In this document: positions 49,009 to 60,443 of the stretch, piece by piece
How positions within the stretch are numbered: the first letter of the stretch is position 1
Layout of the letters: each line of letters starts with the position of its first letter
Origin: Flavobacteriaceae bacterium
Lineage (GTDB): Bacteria > Bacteroidota > Bacteroidia > Flavobacteriales > Flavobacteriaceae
Length of the DNA: 64,000 nucleotides
Assembly: GCA_028284005.1 (NCBI GenBank)
Contig: JANQSO010000001.1
Span: 186,001-250,000, forward strand
Direction of reading: 5' to 3'
The notes under the pieces: generated by a model
Databases searched by the model: none
Told to the model about the DNA's origin: nothing
Seen by the model: the letters and a program-made list of their open reading frames with translations, nothing else
Program-made: the position numbers and the translations under genes

Positions 49009-49431
49009 TCATTTGGCAAATAGTTGCTCTACATCTTTAAACGCCTTAAACTCCAATGCATTTCCGGAGGGGTCTTTAAAGAACATTGTGGCTTGTTCGC
49101 CGGGTTGCTCTTTAAAACGGATATAAGGCTCAATAATAAAAGTAACTTTTTTTTCTTTCAACATTTCTGAAAATCGTACAAAGGTATCCATGTCCAGTAC
49201 AACACCAAAATGCGGAACAGGAACATCCTTCCCATCTACAGGGTTTAGTATAACTTCTTCTGAAACCCCTTCTTTGTAATGTAATACCAACTGATGTCCA
49301 AAACAGTCAAAATCTACCCAAAGGTCACTACTACGGCCTTCACTAAATTCAAGTGTTTCACGATAAAAGGTACGACAAACCTCTAAGTTGCTTACAGGAA
49401 CTGCAAGATGGAAAGGGGTTAACTTTTTCAT
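49009..49431 (-). CDS. VOC-family (glyoxalase-fold) protein
   Basis: A 140-residue vicinal-oxygen-chelate protein. The first metal-ligand His is in [10 protein letters not shown], another in VPHFGVVLD, and the C-terminal Glu in GNALEFK. It overlaps the methyltransferase gene by 4 nt. Actual substrate is unknown; coupling to a methyltransferase and a transporter points to one pathway. Confidence 0.85.
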   Translation of the reverse strand: MKKLTPFHLAVPVSNLEVCRTFYRETLEFSEGRSSDLWVDFDCFGHQLVLHYKEGVSEEVILNPVDGKDVPVPHFGVVLDMDTFVRFSEMLKEKKVTFIIEPYIRFKEQPGEQATMFFKDPSGNALEFKAFKDVEQLFAK

Positions 49432-51050
49432 GAGTTCTTACCTTTTAAATAATTAATACTTACGGTTGCCAATTCATTATTGGGGAATTTGGAAGAATGC
49501 CGTGCAATGGTTTTTAAGCCTATTTCTTCAATCACTTTCAGGAAGACATCCAATTCGAGTATGTATTGGTCAGAAAATCCATGTGTAGCATCATAGGCAG
49601 TAACAGCAGTCTCTCCGATGTTCTTAGCAGCTATCTTTGGGTCAATAGTATGAAGTTCGATCAATAATAAACCAAACTTTTTAATATAGGGAGCCCACTT
49701 TTCCAAATGTTCCTTTAAATTTTCTTCGACCATTAGATTAGACAATAGTTTTCCACGACTAGCAAATGCCCCGGTCGAGTTACTTGTTCTTGAAATATCT
49801 TTGATGTCGGGCGGTTGCCATTGCCTGTTATGATCCAAAAAGGTACGAACATTTAAGAGGTCACTTAATGAAATATCATAATTATTCATAATATCGTCCT
49901 CCAATTGTTTGGGGTCACCTATATCTCCCCAAATTACCTTTGCCCAAATATCTGCTTTCACCAAATTTGCCCGTGTCACTTTAAGAGCAGCCCTGTTATA
50001 ATCTACACCCACCAGGAACAATGGATATTCTTCCAACAAGGGGCCGCGTAAGGTGCGTTGTTCTATTACTTCAAACAAATGAATTAGAAAGGCACCATTT
50101 CCACAACCCATGTCTAAAATTCCCTTAGGCTGTTCATCTATGGGTTTGTTGAAAAGCGCAATGACTATTTCGTCGATCTTTTTAAAATAAGCAGAATGTG
50201 CTCCGCCGCTTCCCCAAACATTCATTTCACGATCTACGTGAATTTCCGGAGAATTAGGTAACGAACTTCGCAGGATATTGGCATTTCCAAAGATCAATTC
50301 ATCCACACGTCGAAACGTAGGAATGTAGGATACCGTTACTCCGTAAGCCGAAGAGCGGCGTGCAAAAAAGAGGCCTTTGTTAGTAAATCGATAATTGCCA
50401 TTTTTTTTACTGAACCACCCCAAAAAGGTGAAAAAGTCCAGGATCTTACTGAAACTGTCGGGGTCTTCATGAAATTCATCTGCACTAAAAGAAGCTTCCA
50501 TGAAATATTTATGGAACATCCCATCCATTCCTAAGAATACGGTGATGGGGCCTATTAAAACACCTTCAACGTGTTTTGCTATTTGGGTTTCTATGTTACG
50601 AACATCTGCTTTATCTGAAGAAGGTGCATAGGCATCATTTTTATATTTATTGAATATCCGGTTCAAAATTGTGAACTGTTCAATATCAAAACGGCGCGGA
50701 TGGAACTCTTCTGAAACTTTCATGAAATGAACTACATCTTTATACAAGCCTGCTGAATTGAATGCGGTTTCACTTTTTTCATTTTTTGATAAGGTAACGG
50801 TTTGCAATACATTATCTACAGTATATTCCAGCCACCCTTGTGAAGCCAGCATTCGTAAGGCTACATTCAGGTATCCTTCATTGGCATTAAAACGGGATGT
50901 AATTTCCGAAAGCAGGCACGAACCTTCCTTCAATAAAAATTCAAGAACCCCTTTTTCTTTCAGGCTATAAGCAACAGGGGCTACGGCAATACCGTCCAGA
51001 TGTCTAAATAATTCACTGCGGTATTCCTTTTTTTCTTTGTTAGATAACAT
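49428..51050 (-). CDS. Large class I SAM-dependent methyltransferase, unknown substrate
   Basis: A 540-residue protein. A winged-helix-like N-terminal part (about 25-90, [18 protein letters not shown], with the dimerisation pattern of small-molecule methyltransferases) precedes a long middle region. The SAM-binding motif [13 protein letters not shown] lies at about 305-317. A C-terminal part contains [18 protein letters not shown]. The combined architecture is unlike usual single-domain enzymes. The substrate is not apparent. Confidence 0.75.
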   Translation of the reverse strand: MLSNKEKKEYRSELFRHLDGIAVAPVAYSLKEKGVLEFLLKEGSCLLSEITSRFNANEGYLNVALRMLASQGWLEYTVDNVLQTVTLSKNEKSETAFNSAGLYKDVVHFMKVSEEFHPRRFDIEQFTILNRIFNKYKNDAYAPSSDKADVRNIETQIAKHVEGVLIGPITVFLGMDGMFHKYFMEASFSADEFHEDPDSFSKILDFFTFLGWFSKKNGNYRFTNKGLFFARRSSAYGVTVSYIPTFRRVDELIFGNANILRSSLPNSPEIHVDREMNVWGSGGAHSAYFKKIDEIVIALFNKPIDEQPKGILDMGCGNGAFLIHLFEVIEQRTLRGPLLEEYPLFLVGVDYNRAALKVTRANLVKADIWAKVIWGDIGDPKQLEDDIMNNYDISLSDLLNVRTFLDHNRQWQPPDIKDISRTSNSTGAFASRGKLLSNLMVEENLKEHLEKWAPYIKKFGLLLIELHTIDPKIAAKNIGETAVTAYDATHGFSDQYILELDVFLKVIEEIGLKTIARHSSKFPNNELATVSINYLKGKNS

Positions 51051-51059
51051 AGTAAGCTT

Positions 51060-51779
51060 TTAGCTATTAACTTCTATAAATTTTTCAACAAAAGCAGAAG
51101 TGTTGTTCTTTAATGTGGTAAGGGAATTTTCATCATGATAATCCAGATAGTGTGTTACAAAAATGATTCTGTCTTTTATAAGAATTGCATTCATGGATAC
51201 TGCAGTGGTTTTGTCCTCACTTTCATTGGCAATCTTCATCAAGATCACCATAGTAGAAGAATTTGTATTTAAAGCGTATTTTTCAATTAGTATAGGTTGT
51301 TCAATTGAGATATTATTCCTTAAAAAAGAGGGGGTTTTATTTACCTCTTCCATGGTCTTGTCCAGAAATCCGCTTGTCATCATTGACATGATCTGCTTCA
51401 TTTCAGAACGGGTCATGGTAAAATTTTTAGCAAGATTGGGAGCATAAACCTGATAATAATCATCGTAAGATATCTCTTCGATCTCATCAATTCTTTTATA
51501 AGTACTATCATTAATATAATATCCTAAAATAGTATTGTCAGGATCGTTGAACTGACTCAGGCGGGTTTTTATTTTTGGATGTGAGAAACATTCGGTCTGC
51601 CCATTGATTTTAGGAAGACAAATGCTGAGATCTCCAAAAGAAGCTCCACCAACACAATTTTTTACCTTAGTAGCACGAGGTTCAGGATTATTTTGAACAC
51701 TGTTTTCTTTGACTTCAGAATTGTTCTTACAACTTATGAAGAACAAAAAGGTCATGCTAAGAAAGAATATTTTTTTCAT
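51060..51779 (-). CDS. Lipoprotein of unknown function heading the methyltransferase operon
   Basis: A 239-residue lipoprotein (lipobox LFFISC, Cys at about 17). A Cys pair (NCVGGASFGDLSICLPK) follows. The mature part alternates helices and strands with no recognised family. It lies 9 nt before the methyltransferase gene, so is the probable first gene of that operon. Confidence 0.7.
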   Translation of the reverse strand: MKKIFFLSMTFLFFISCKNNSEVKENSVQNNPEPRATKVKNCVGGASFGDLSICLPKINGQTECFSHPKIKTRLSQFNDPDNTILGYYINDSTYKRIDEIEEISYDDYYQVYAPNLAKNFTMTRSEMKQIMSMMTSGFLDKTMEEVNKTPSFLRNNISIEQPILIEKYALNTNSSTMVILMKIANESEDKTTAVSMNAILIKDRIIFVTHYLDYHDENSLTTLKNNTSAFVEKFIEVNS

Positions 51780-51831
51780 TGTGGTTGGTTCTAATTTTGA
51801 AAGTTTAATTTACCATTATTCCGGGTATAAA

Positions 51832-51859
51832 AAAAACCTTCAAAATTTTGAAGGTTTTT
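51832..51859 (-). terminator. Perfect 28-bp palindromic terminator
   Basis: Fourteen-base arms flank 51845/51846: left arm with AAAAACCTTCAAAA, right arm with TTTTGAAGGTTTTT. The palindrome works on both strands. It follows the stop of the lipoprotein gene at 51884 and lies upstream of the 51060-51779 gene, so it should stop minus-strand transcription before the next operon. Confidence 0.85.
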
Positions 51860-51883
51860 CAGAAACAATAAATAAGTTATTTT

Positions 51884-52459
51884 CTAATCGTTGTTGACCT
51901 CTACAATATCCCAGCCAACCATGAAGTATTTAAATGTTGCATCGTCCGGAATCTGGCTTGCTTCAATAGTAACACTTGGGTCGTATCTTAAATTTTCCGG
52001 AAGTTGTTTTTTGTCTATAGTTAGGAAAATATCGCTGTTTTCCAAAAATACTACTACTGCATTAATGGTGGTTTCAATATTTGCGATGGTATAATTATCC
52101 TTTACAAATTTAAAGGTGCTGGCTTTGGTAAGCCCCTTTTCGGTTTTATAGCGGTCGTCAAAAATCTGAATGTTTGTTATAAACGATTCCGGATCACTTT
52201 CACTATTTGGAGATAATAACAAAAGTTTTTCGCCTCCTTTTTCATAGATCTCTACTTCGCCCTGGGTACCTAAAGCATCTGGAACGGGATTTAATTTTAC
52301 AATGGAATCCTGAGCGAAGATCGAATCGATCTGCTTCATTTTTATTTCCCTGGTGAGATTGCCAATGGCTCCTTGTTTAATAAGAAAAGGATCTTTCTCT
52401 TTTCCACACTGTACAAACAATAGTGCGGCAAGCGCACTTAAAAAAAGGGTCTTTTTCAT
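51884..52459 (-). CDS. Lipoprotein of unknown function
   Basis: A 191-residue lipoprotein (lipobox LLFVQC). The mature part has FLIKQGAIGNLTREIKMKQIDSIF, a linker, then a strand-rich domain. No family recognised. It is downstream of the HerA-like gene (27 nt), probably on the same transcript. Confidence 0.65.
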   Translation of the reverse strand: MKKTLFLSALAALLFVQCGKEKDPFLIKQGAIGNLTREIKMKQIDSIFAQDSIVKLNPVPDALGTQGEVEIYEKGGEKLLLLSPNSESDPESFITNIQIFDDRYKTEKGLTKASTFKFVKDNYTIANIETTINAVVVFLENSDIFLTIDKKQLPENLRYDPSVTIEASQIPDDATFKYFMVGWDIVEVNND

Positions 52460-52486
52460 ATAAATCGTTGTTCTAAGTTTTAACTA

Positions 52487-54019
52487 TTAACGCATCATTT
52501 TTCCAAGTATTCCCAACACGCTGCGTATTACTGTTGGACTTGTTAATGTTTTTACCAATGTACTTTGTCGGGTGCTTCTTCTACGGGAAGAGCTTCTTCT
52601 TGAAGAAGAACGATTTGCAGCCTCTCTTTCTTTTTTGGCTTTTTCTTTGGCTTCTTCCTTTTCTGCTATTTCGATCTTTTTATTTAATAGTTCGTAAGCA
52701 CTTTCACGATCTATCTCTTCATTGTATTTCTTAATGAGTCTGGAATTATCTGTTAAGTCCTTTAACTCGTGATCTTCCAAAATGTCCATCCGTGACATAG
52801 GAGCTCGAAGCATGGTAGCCGCAAGTGGTGTTGGAATTCCTTTTTCATTTAATGCAGAGACCAGGGCTTCTCCAATTCCCAAAGAAGTTAAAACCTCATC
52901 TGTTTTGTAGTAATCGGATAATGGATAGTTCTCTGCGGTCAATTTGATTGCTTTTCGGTCCTTGGCAGTGAAAGCACGTAGTGCATGCTGTACTTTTAGG
53001 CCTAACTGACTTAACACAGCATCCGGCACATCGGTTGGATTTTGAGTTACAAAATACAATCCTACCCCTTTTGAACGAATCAATTTTACTATGCTTTCAA
53101 TCTGACTGAGCAATGCTTTGCTTGCTTCCTTAAAGATTAAATGAGCTTCATCAATAAAAATGACCAGTTCCGGCCTTCCGCTATCACCTTGTTCAGGAAA
53201 GGTCGCATAGATCTCTGCTAATAGTGAGAGCATGAATGTAGAAAACAGCTTAGGCCTGTCTTGAATATCTGTAAGGCGCAAAATGTTGATATAACCCATT
53301 CCATTCTCATCTATACGAAGCAGGTCATCGGTATCAAATGATTTTTCGCCAAAGAACAGGTCTCCACCTTGTTGTTCTAATTCTACTACTTTTCTAAGAA
53401 TTGCTCCGGTAGATGTTGTTGAAATACGTCCATAGTCTTTTGCCAATTCAGCTTTTCCTTCATCTGTGGAATATTGCAATATTTTCTTAAAATCTTTCAA
53501 GTCCAATAAAGGAAGCTTATTGTCATCACAATATTTAAAGATCACCGAAACGATACCGGACTGCGTTTCACTCAGGTCCATGATCCGGGAAAGTAAAACA
53601 GGTCCGAACTCACTTACCGTTGCACGCATGCGTACACCTTTTTGTTCGGAAAGGGAGAGAATTTCAACAGGAAATTTTTTGGCTTCGAACGGAATCCCGA
53701 TCTTTTCATGGCGTTCATCAATTTTAGGGTGTCCCGGGCTGGGTTGGGCAATTCCACTTAGGTCTCCTTTCATATCCATTAAGAGTACCGGAATTCCTTT
53801 TTCTGAAAGATTTTCGGCTAGTACTTGCAATGTTTTCGTCTTACCGGTACCTGTAGCACCTGCTATAAGTCCGTGACGGTTCAATGTTTTTAATGGAATT
53901 TTTACCAGAGCGTTGGTAATGGTCTCTCCATCCAGCATTGCAGCACCCATGGTAATGGAATCTCCTTTAAAGGTATTTCCAGCAGTTATATGATCAAAAA
54001 AAACCTGTTTGTCTGCCAT
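52487..54019 (-). CDS. HerA-like ATPase (DUF853/YjgR type)
   Basis: A 510-residue hexameric-type P-loop ATPase. The Walker A motif GATGTGKT lies at residues 54-61, Walker B in VIFIDEAH near 285-295, and the arginine-finger-like region near SAKGVGLYFVTQNPTD. A Ser/Arg-rich basic tail (about 465-495) follows a coiled coil. No nuclease or NurA partner is adjacent, so a defence role is not supported. A cytoplasmic DNA or protein translocation role is inferred from the family. Confidence 0.85.
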   Translation of the reverse strand: MADKQVFFDHITAGNTFKGDSITMGAAMLDGETITNALVKIPLKTLNRHGLIAGATGTGKTKTLQVLAENLSEKGIPVLLMDMKGDLSGIAQPSPGHPKIDERHEKIGIPFEAKKFPVEILSLSEQKGVRMRATVSEFGPVLLSRIMDLSETQSGIVSVIFKYCDDNKLPLLDLKDFKKILQYSTDEGKAELAKDYGRISTTSTGAILRKVVELEQQGGDLFFGEKSFDTDDLLRIDENGMGYINILRLTDIQDRPKLFSTFMLSLLAEIYATFPEQGDSGRPELVIFIDEAHLIFKEASKALLSQIESIVKLIRSKGVGLYFVTQNPTDVPDAVLSQLGLKVQHALRAFTAKDRKAIKLTAENYPLSDYYKTDEVLTSLGIGEALVSALNEKGIPTPLAATMLRAPMSRMDILEDHELKDLTDNSRLIKKYNEEIDRESAYELLNKKIEIAEKEEAKEKAKKEREAANRSSSRRSSSRRRSTRQSTLVKTLTSPTVIRSVLGILGKMMR

Positions 54020-54123
54020 CTTTAAATTTTTGCTAAAAATAGGAATTGTAGATAAGCTATTGAAATATTATAACAAATATGTTTTTAAGCTCCTACAGCT
54101 TTTAATGATTTTTACAGCTATGA

Positions 54124-54861
54124 TCAGCTTCTTTTTTCAATATAGAAGTTTGAAGAACCCGTAGAACGCAAGGTTGCGGTGTTATTATTTCCACTTCTAA
54201 TGATCTGAACAGCGACGATATCATTTGCAGTGATATTTATTACTTCATTTATATGCAAAGATGTTTCTTCATGGCCGCTATTTCTTCTTATATAACCAGT
54301 TGATCCAAATGTTCCAACTTGAGTGCCATTAACTGTTAAATAGATCTCAGGTGCCTTTCTTGAGGTAGTGGAAGTGCTTATTATTGAGAGGTTCACTACT
54401 ATTTTATACCTCCCCGTCTCTGTAACCTGTAAAGTATTTCCGGATACTGTAAAAAGAGAAGTATTATCATTCCATTCTTCAGTGCCAAAGATGGGAGCAT
54501 CTATTGCTGTTGTACTATTAATATTGCTACTTGTATCTGAACTACTATACTTTAATGACTGCCCTACCTTTGAGCAGTTTGCAGTTTCAGAATTTATAAC
54601 ATCCCAAACAGGTACTGCGGAGGTTCCGGAATTGATATTTAAAGTGTTCGAATCTGTATTATAGATAATTAATCCATTAGCGGGCATGGATATCGTTCCT
54701 CTTTCAGCCGTACTTAACTGTGGAAACAGAATTCCTTGCGTAGTGGATACACTTTCAAGAATGGAAGAACCGTCTACTGTTACGGTCCCAATACCAATTT
54801 GAGCCGTTGCAACTGTGTTTATTATTACAAACATTGATACAAAACAGTACCTCAACATCAT
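54124..54861 (-). CDS. Secreted protein with C-terminal C1q-like region (paralogue 1)
   Basis: A 245-residue exported protein (signal peptide to TVATAQ). Residues about 20-90 carry the Bacteroidota exported-protein pattern (GIGT, SSILE, KGILFPQ, PANGLIIYNTD). The C-terminal 130 residues resemble C1q/TNF-type trimeric beta-sandwiches (WNDNTSLF, GRYKIVVNLS, FGSTGYIRRNSGHEE). It is about half identical, by eye, to the preceding gene and overlaps it by 4 nt. Function is unknown. Confidence 0.7.
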   Translation of the reverse strand: MMLRYCFVSMFVIINTVATAQIGIGTVTVDGSSILESVSTTQGILFPQLSTAERGTISMPANGLIIYNTDSNTLNINSGTSAVPVWDVINSETANCSKVGQSLKYSSSDTSSNINSTTAIDAPIFGTEEWNDNTSLFTVSGNTLQVTETGRYKIVVNLSIISTSTTSRKAPEIYLTVNGTQVGTFGSTGYIRRNSGHEETSLHINEVINITANDIVAVQIIRSGNNNTATLRSTGSSNFYIEKRS

Positions 54862-55592
54862 AATTTCTTTTCAATAAAAAAGTTAGAACTTCCTGCAGAT
54901 CTCATATTTACCGTATTAGAATTTGCAGACCTCGAAATATGAACTGTAATGATGTCATTGGCAGTTAGCTCAATGATCTCACGCAAGTGTAATGAAGCTT
55001 CTTCATGTCCATTATTACTACGTATATAGCCGGTTGATCCATACGAACCAATAGCTGTCCCATTAACAGCCAGGCGAATCTCCGGGGCATTTCTGTCGTT
55101 CGTTGTCCCATTTAACAGAGATACATTGACGATTATTTCGTACCTCCCGGTTTCGGTCACTGTAAGTTGATTTCCGGAAACAACATAGAGTACAGCATCG
55201 TCATTCCATTCCATGGTTCCGAAAATGGGAAGATTAATGGTACTGGCAGGGTTTACATCTGTAGTAGTATCTGTATTCGAATACTTCAAAGAATCTCCCG
55301 CAGAAGCCAGGGAAGTAGGCGTTAAACTAAGTGCTTGCCAAATGGGCGTAGCGGAATTATTGGAATTGAACTGTAATTCGTCCGAGTCCGTATTGTAAAT
55401 TAGCAGGCCATTTGCCGGAGAGCTAATGAGATCCCTTTGCGCTTTTGTCATTCTGGGAATTAGAATTCCTTTATCGGAAGCCGAAATATCCAAAATGGAA
55501 GAAGCATCCGGAGATGTTGTGCCAATTCCAACCTGCGCAGTTAGAATAGTTGTTACAAGCAAAAATATCGGTGAAAAAAGTAGACTCTTCAT
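54858..55592 (-). CDS. Secreted protein with C-terminal C1q-like region (paralogue 2)
   Basis: A 244-residue paralogue of the following gene, with signal peptide to LTAQ, the same N-terminal pattern (SSILDISASDKGILIPRM), and the C-terminal domain (GRYEIIVNVSLL, YGSTGYIRSNNGHEE). The start codon overlaps no upstream gene; a -7-like string on the minus strand lies at 55674-55681. The pair is a tandem duplication. Confidence 0.7.
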   Translation of the reverse strand: MKSLLFSPIFLLVTTILTAQVGIGTTSPDASSILDISASDKGILIPRMTKAQRDLISSPANGLLIYNTDSDELQFNSNNSATPIWQALSLTPTSLASAGDSLKYSNTDTTTDVNPASTINLPIFGTMEWNDDAVLYVVSGNQLTVTETGRYEIIVNVSLLNGTTNDRNAPEIRLAVNGTAIGSYGSTGYIRSNNGHEEASLHLREIIELTANDIITVHISRSANSNTVNMRSAGSSNFFIEKKL

Positions 55593-55673
55593 TTTAAAAA
55601 CTATTTTTGCATAATAGTTTCAATGAAGACAGCGGGGAGTTATCTAACATTTTAATACTTCTTTTGGGTTTTT

Positions 55674-55681
55674 CAAAAATA
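55674..55681 (-). promoter_or_regulatory. -7-like element before the tandem C1q-like genes
   Basis: The minus strand reads TATTTTTG, matching TAnnTTTG, about 80 nt upstream of the ATG at 55592. No -33 element was found, so this is weak. Confidence 0.3.
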
Positions 55682-55814
55682 TAAATAAAATCCTTATATG
55701 AAATACGTGTATACTCTTAGATTGCACGTATATAGGCGGTTTTCGATAAAGTGAATAGAAAAGCAGATTTGAAGTATATGTTGGTAATGTACGTATGAAG
55801 ATTCAATATAAAAT

Positions 55815-56444
55815 ATGCAGAAAGAAACAGAAGTTTTAGTAAATAAAGGAGAAATGCTACCGTTAATGGAAGCATTTTATACTATCCAGGGAGAAGGGTA
55901 CCATAAGGGAACTGCAGCTTATTTTGTACGGATTGGTGGTTGTGATGTAGGTTGTCACTGGTGTGATGTGAAAGAAAGCTGGAACGCGACTTTGCATCCT
56001 CCTACTAAAACCGAAACGATTGTTCAAAATGCCTCAGCTTATTCCAATACGATAGTAGTGACGGGGGGCGAACCACTAACATGGGACATGGGGCCATTAA
56101 CAGCACGGTTAAAGGAAAAAGGGATGCAAATTCATATTGAAACCTCCGGAGCTTATGAGCTCACAGGACAATGGGATTGGATTTGTTTATCGCCAAAGAA
56201 GGTTAAATTGCCAAAGGCAGGAATTTATAATAGGGCAAACGAACTTAAAGTGATCGTTTATAATAAAGATGACCTGCGTTTTGCTGAAGAACAAGCGGCT
56301 AAAGTGAATAAAGACTGTATTTTGTATTTACAGCCCGAATGGAGTAAAAGGGAAGCTGTAATACCGTTGATCGTAGACTATGTAATGAAGAATCCCAAAT
56401 GGAAAGTATCACTGCAAACACATAAGTATTTGAATATTCCATAA
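55815..56444 (+). CDS. queE: 7-carboxy-7-deazaguanine synthase QueE
   Basis: A 209-residue radical-SAM enzyme of queuosine and 7-deazaguanine synthesis, turning 6-carboxy-tetrahydropterin into 7-carboxy-7-deazaguanine. The cluster-binding cysteines are in CDVGCHWC (C-x3-C-x2-C) near residue 45. The GGEP motif (VTGGEPLTWD) follows. It is alone; queC and queD are not adjacent. A bidirectional terminator overlaps its stop. Confidence 0.92.
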   Translation: MQKETEVLVNKGEMLPLMEAFYTIQGEGYHKGTAAYFVRIGGCDVGCHWCDVKESWNATLHPPTKTETIVQNASAYSNTIVVTGGEPLTWDMGPLTARLKEKGMQIHIETSGAYELTGQWDWICLSPKKVKLPKAGIYNRANELKVIVYNKDDLRFAEEQAAKVNKDCILYLQPEWSKREAVIPLIVDYVMKNPKWKVSLQTHKYLNIP

Positions 56445-56472
56445 AAAAAGCGACTGGAAAGTCGCTTTTTTT
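56443..56472 (+). terminator. Bidirectional terminator between queE and the DUF2911 gene
   Basis: A 13-bp stem, AAAAAAAGCGACT (56443-56455) with AGTCGCTTTTTTT (56460-56472), and a GGAA loop. It overlaps the queE stop codon and works on both strands, which suits the convergent arrangement. Confidence 0.9.
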
Positions 56473-56488
56473 ATAAATGATAATAGAA

Positions 56489-57034
56489 TTACAGGCTCTT
56501 AAAGGGAACTTCAATATATGTGCTGTCCCAACCAATCATTAAAGTAGTTCCGTTACTATCCGGACGAAACACCATAGAAAGTGATTCGGTAGGTGCCGCC
56601 GTATCTTTTGCCGGTACATTAATGCGTGCAACATCTTTCTCCTTTTTGTAGCTATAAGACCCCCAGACATTGGTGTCGCTGTTAATAATAACGGTCCAGT
56701 TTTCTTTTCCGGGGATTGTATACAATGTATAGGTTCCGGCTTTTAGCTTGGTATCACCTAACATCATTGTTTTGTATAATGTTAGTTCGGTTGCTTCATT
56801 AGCTCCGGTGCGCCAAACTTTATCATAAGGAACCAGATCTCCAAAAATAGTACGTCCCTTTTTTGAAGGACGGCTGTATATAACTCGTGCCATGGGAGGT
56901 GCATTTCTTTCTGTACGGGCCATAGACAGGTCCATAGGACTGGCATCCATTTTAGGAAAGGATTGAGCTTGTGAGGTTTCTGTTGTAAAAAGTACGGCAA
57001 ATGCTAATGCAATACCTGCGAGAGTTGTTTTCAT
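56489..57034 (-). CDS. DUF2911-domain exported protein
   Basis: A 181-residue protein with a signal peptide (MKTTLAGIALAFAVLFTTETSQAQ). The mature part has VPYDKVWRTGANEATEL, TYTLYTIPGKENWTVIIN and the GWDSTYIEVPF end typical of DUF2911 proteins. These are beta-rich and exported; the function is unknown. The start at 57034 is set by the signal peptide; the frame to 57130 is not supported. Confidence 0.85.
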   Translation of the reverse strand: MKTTLAGIALAFAVLFTTETSQAQSFPKMDASPMDLSMARTERNAPPMARVIYSRPSKKGRTIFGDLVPYDKVWRTGANEATELTLYKTMMLGDTKLKAGTYTLYTIPGKENWTVIINSDTNVWGSYSYKKEKDVARINVPAKDTAAPTESLSMVFRPDSNGTTLMIGWDSTYIEVPFKSL

Positions 57035-57256
57035 GTGTTTAATTTTTTTGAGAGATAAATATACCTGTAAAATGACTTGTATAAGGTTAAAATTATGATA
57101 AAATAGCTCCAGACGGGCAAGAATTAACACTTTGCCTTTCCGTTATTTTTTAGTTTATTTTGATGAACTTTTCTATCGGTATTTTTTTCACAAAAATTTG
57201 TTAATAACTTCACGCTTAAAAAACTCCCAATCCCTTTATTTTATTGGTGGTTTTGT

Positions 57257-57264
57257 TATATTTG
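57257..57264 (+). promoter_or_regulatory. -7 element of the gyrB promoter
   Basis: TATATTTG matches TAnnTTTG and lies 39 nt before the gyrB ATG. No good -33 TTG at standard spacing. Confidence 0.5.
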
Positions 57265-57297
57265 TTCGTTACGAAAAATATGGAAAAAACAACCTGA

Positions 57298-59244
<1,947 letters not shown>

Positions 59245-59260
59245 AACTAATTGATATTTA

Positions 59261-59297
59261 AAACAAGCCCGAAATTTTTTCGGGCTCGTTTGTTTTT
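59261..59297 (+). terminator. Intrinsic terminator after gyrB
   Basis: AAACAAGCCCGAA (59261-59273) pairs with TTCGGGCTCGTTT (59279-59291), one mismatch, and is followed by five T's. It lies 17 nt after the gyrB stop. Confidence 0.88.
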
Positions 59298-59333
59298 ACC
59301 TGTATTCTTATATCATTTTAAAACAGATAATTG

Positions 59334-59341
59334 TACTTTTG
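59334..59341 (+). promoter_or_regulatory. -7 element of the mdh promoter
   Basis: TACTTTTG matches TAnnTTTG and lies 38 nt before the mdh ATG, after the gyrB terminator. Confidence 0.5.
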
Positions 59342-59379
59342 CAATTCTTAAATAATCATATAAACCTAAATATTTTATA

Positions 59380-60306
59380 ATGAAAGTAACAGTTGTAGGA
59401 GCAGGCGCAGTAGGTGCAAGTTGTGCCGAATATATTGCCATCAAAAATTTTGCCAGCGAAGTAGTTTTACTGGACATTAAAGAAGGATATGCCGAAGGAA
59501 AAGCGATGGATCTAATGCAAACGGCTTCACTAAATGGATTTGATACACGAATAGTTGGTACTACTAATGACTATAGTAAGACTGCAGGAAGTGATATTTG
59601 TGTGATCACAAGTGGAATTCCGCGTAAACCCGGAATGACCCGTGAAGAATTGATCGGTATCAATGCCGGAATTGTAAAAACAGTTTCTTCAAGTTTAATT
59701 GAGCATTCTCCTAATACAATTGTAATTGTTGTAAGTAACCCAATGGACACTATGACCTATTTGGTGCATAAAACTACCAATCTTCCTAAAAATAGAATTA
59801 TAGGTATGGGAGGAGCATTGGATAGTGCACGTTTTAAATACCGTCTGGCAGAGGCTTTAGGCGCGCCAATTAGTGATGTGGACGGAATGGTAATAGGAGG
59901 GCATAGCGATAAAGGAATGGTTCCTTTAACACGTTTGGCAACAAGAAATAGTGTGTCTGTTACTGAATTTATTTCACAGGAACGCTTAGATCAGGTTAAA
60001 GAAGATACTAAAGTAGGTGGGGCCACACTTACAAAATTATTGGGTACCTCTGCCTGGTATGCTCCGGGAGCTGCAGTTTCCGGATTGGTACAGGCGATCG
60101 CATGCGACCAGAAGAAAATATTCCCTTGCTCCACTATGTTGGAAGGTGAATACGGATTGAATGATATTTGTATTGGTGTTCCCGTAGTATTGGGAAGAAA
60201 CGGAATAGAAAAAATAGTTGCCATCGACCTAAATGATGCCGAAAAAGCACATATGCAGGAAAGTGCCGAAGGAGTTACAAAAACCAACGGTCTGCTGGAA
60301 CTTTAA
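59380..60306 (+). CDS. mdh: Malate dehydrogenase (lactate-dehydrogenase-like type)
   Basis: A 308-residue NAD-dependent enzyme of the TCA cycle. The Rossmann loop is VGAGAVGAS at residues 5-13, with Asp33 in LLDIKEG. Substrate-binding arginines are in IPRKPGMTREEL, and the catalytic His is in GGHSD. It belongs to the LDH-like MDH class. It is flanked by a terminator on each side, so it is monocistronic. Confidence 0.96.
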   Translation: MKVTVVGAGAVGASCAEYIAIKNFASEVVLLDIKEGYAEGKAMDLMQTASLNGFDTRIVGTTNDYSKTAGSDICVITSGIPRKPGMTREELIGINAGIVKTVSSSLIEHSPNTIVIVVSNPMDTMTYLVHKTTNLPKNRIIGMGGALDSARFKYRLAEALGAPISDVDGMVIGGHSDKGMVPLTRLATRNSVSVTEFISQERLDQVKEDTKVGGATLTKLLGTSAWYAPGAAVSGLVQAIACDQKKIFPCSTMLEGEYGLNDICIGVPVVLGRNGIEKIVAIDLNDAEKAHMQESAEGVTKTNGLLEL

Positions 60307-60328
60307 ATTATTTTTTTGAAACTGAACC

Positions 60329-60355
60329 AAAGACCGCTATATGCGGTCTTTTTTT
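60329..60355 (+). terminator. Intrinsic terminator after mdh
   Basis: AAAGACCGC (60329-60337) pairs with GCGGTCTTT (60343-60351), TATAT loop, followed by a T run. It lies 22 nt after the mdh stop. Confidence 0.88.
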
Positions 60356-60379
60356 GTTAAAGAATTAAAAAGAAAATAA

Positions 60380-60410
60380 TTGTCTTTTCTTTTTTGAAAA
60401 CCTATATTTG
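60380..60410 (+). promoter_or_regulatory. Promoter of secDF (-33 and -7)
   Basis: TTG (60380-60382), 20-nt spacer, TATATTTG (60403-60410). Both parts fit the Bacteroidota consensus. The ATG is 33 nt further on. Confidence 0.65.
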
Positions 60411-60443
60411 CACGTTTTTAAAACTATTTAAACATCCATTAGA

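Noticed and set aside
52487-54019. Antiphage HerA-type defence gene
   Set aside because: No nuclease or other defence partner is adjacent and the protein matches the housekeeping-like DUF853/YjgR type.
54124-55592. Phage tail-fibre genes
   Set aside because: No other phage genes are near; the N-terminal pattern is common in exported Bacteroidota proteins.
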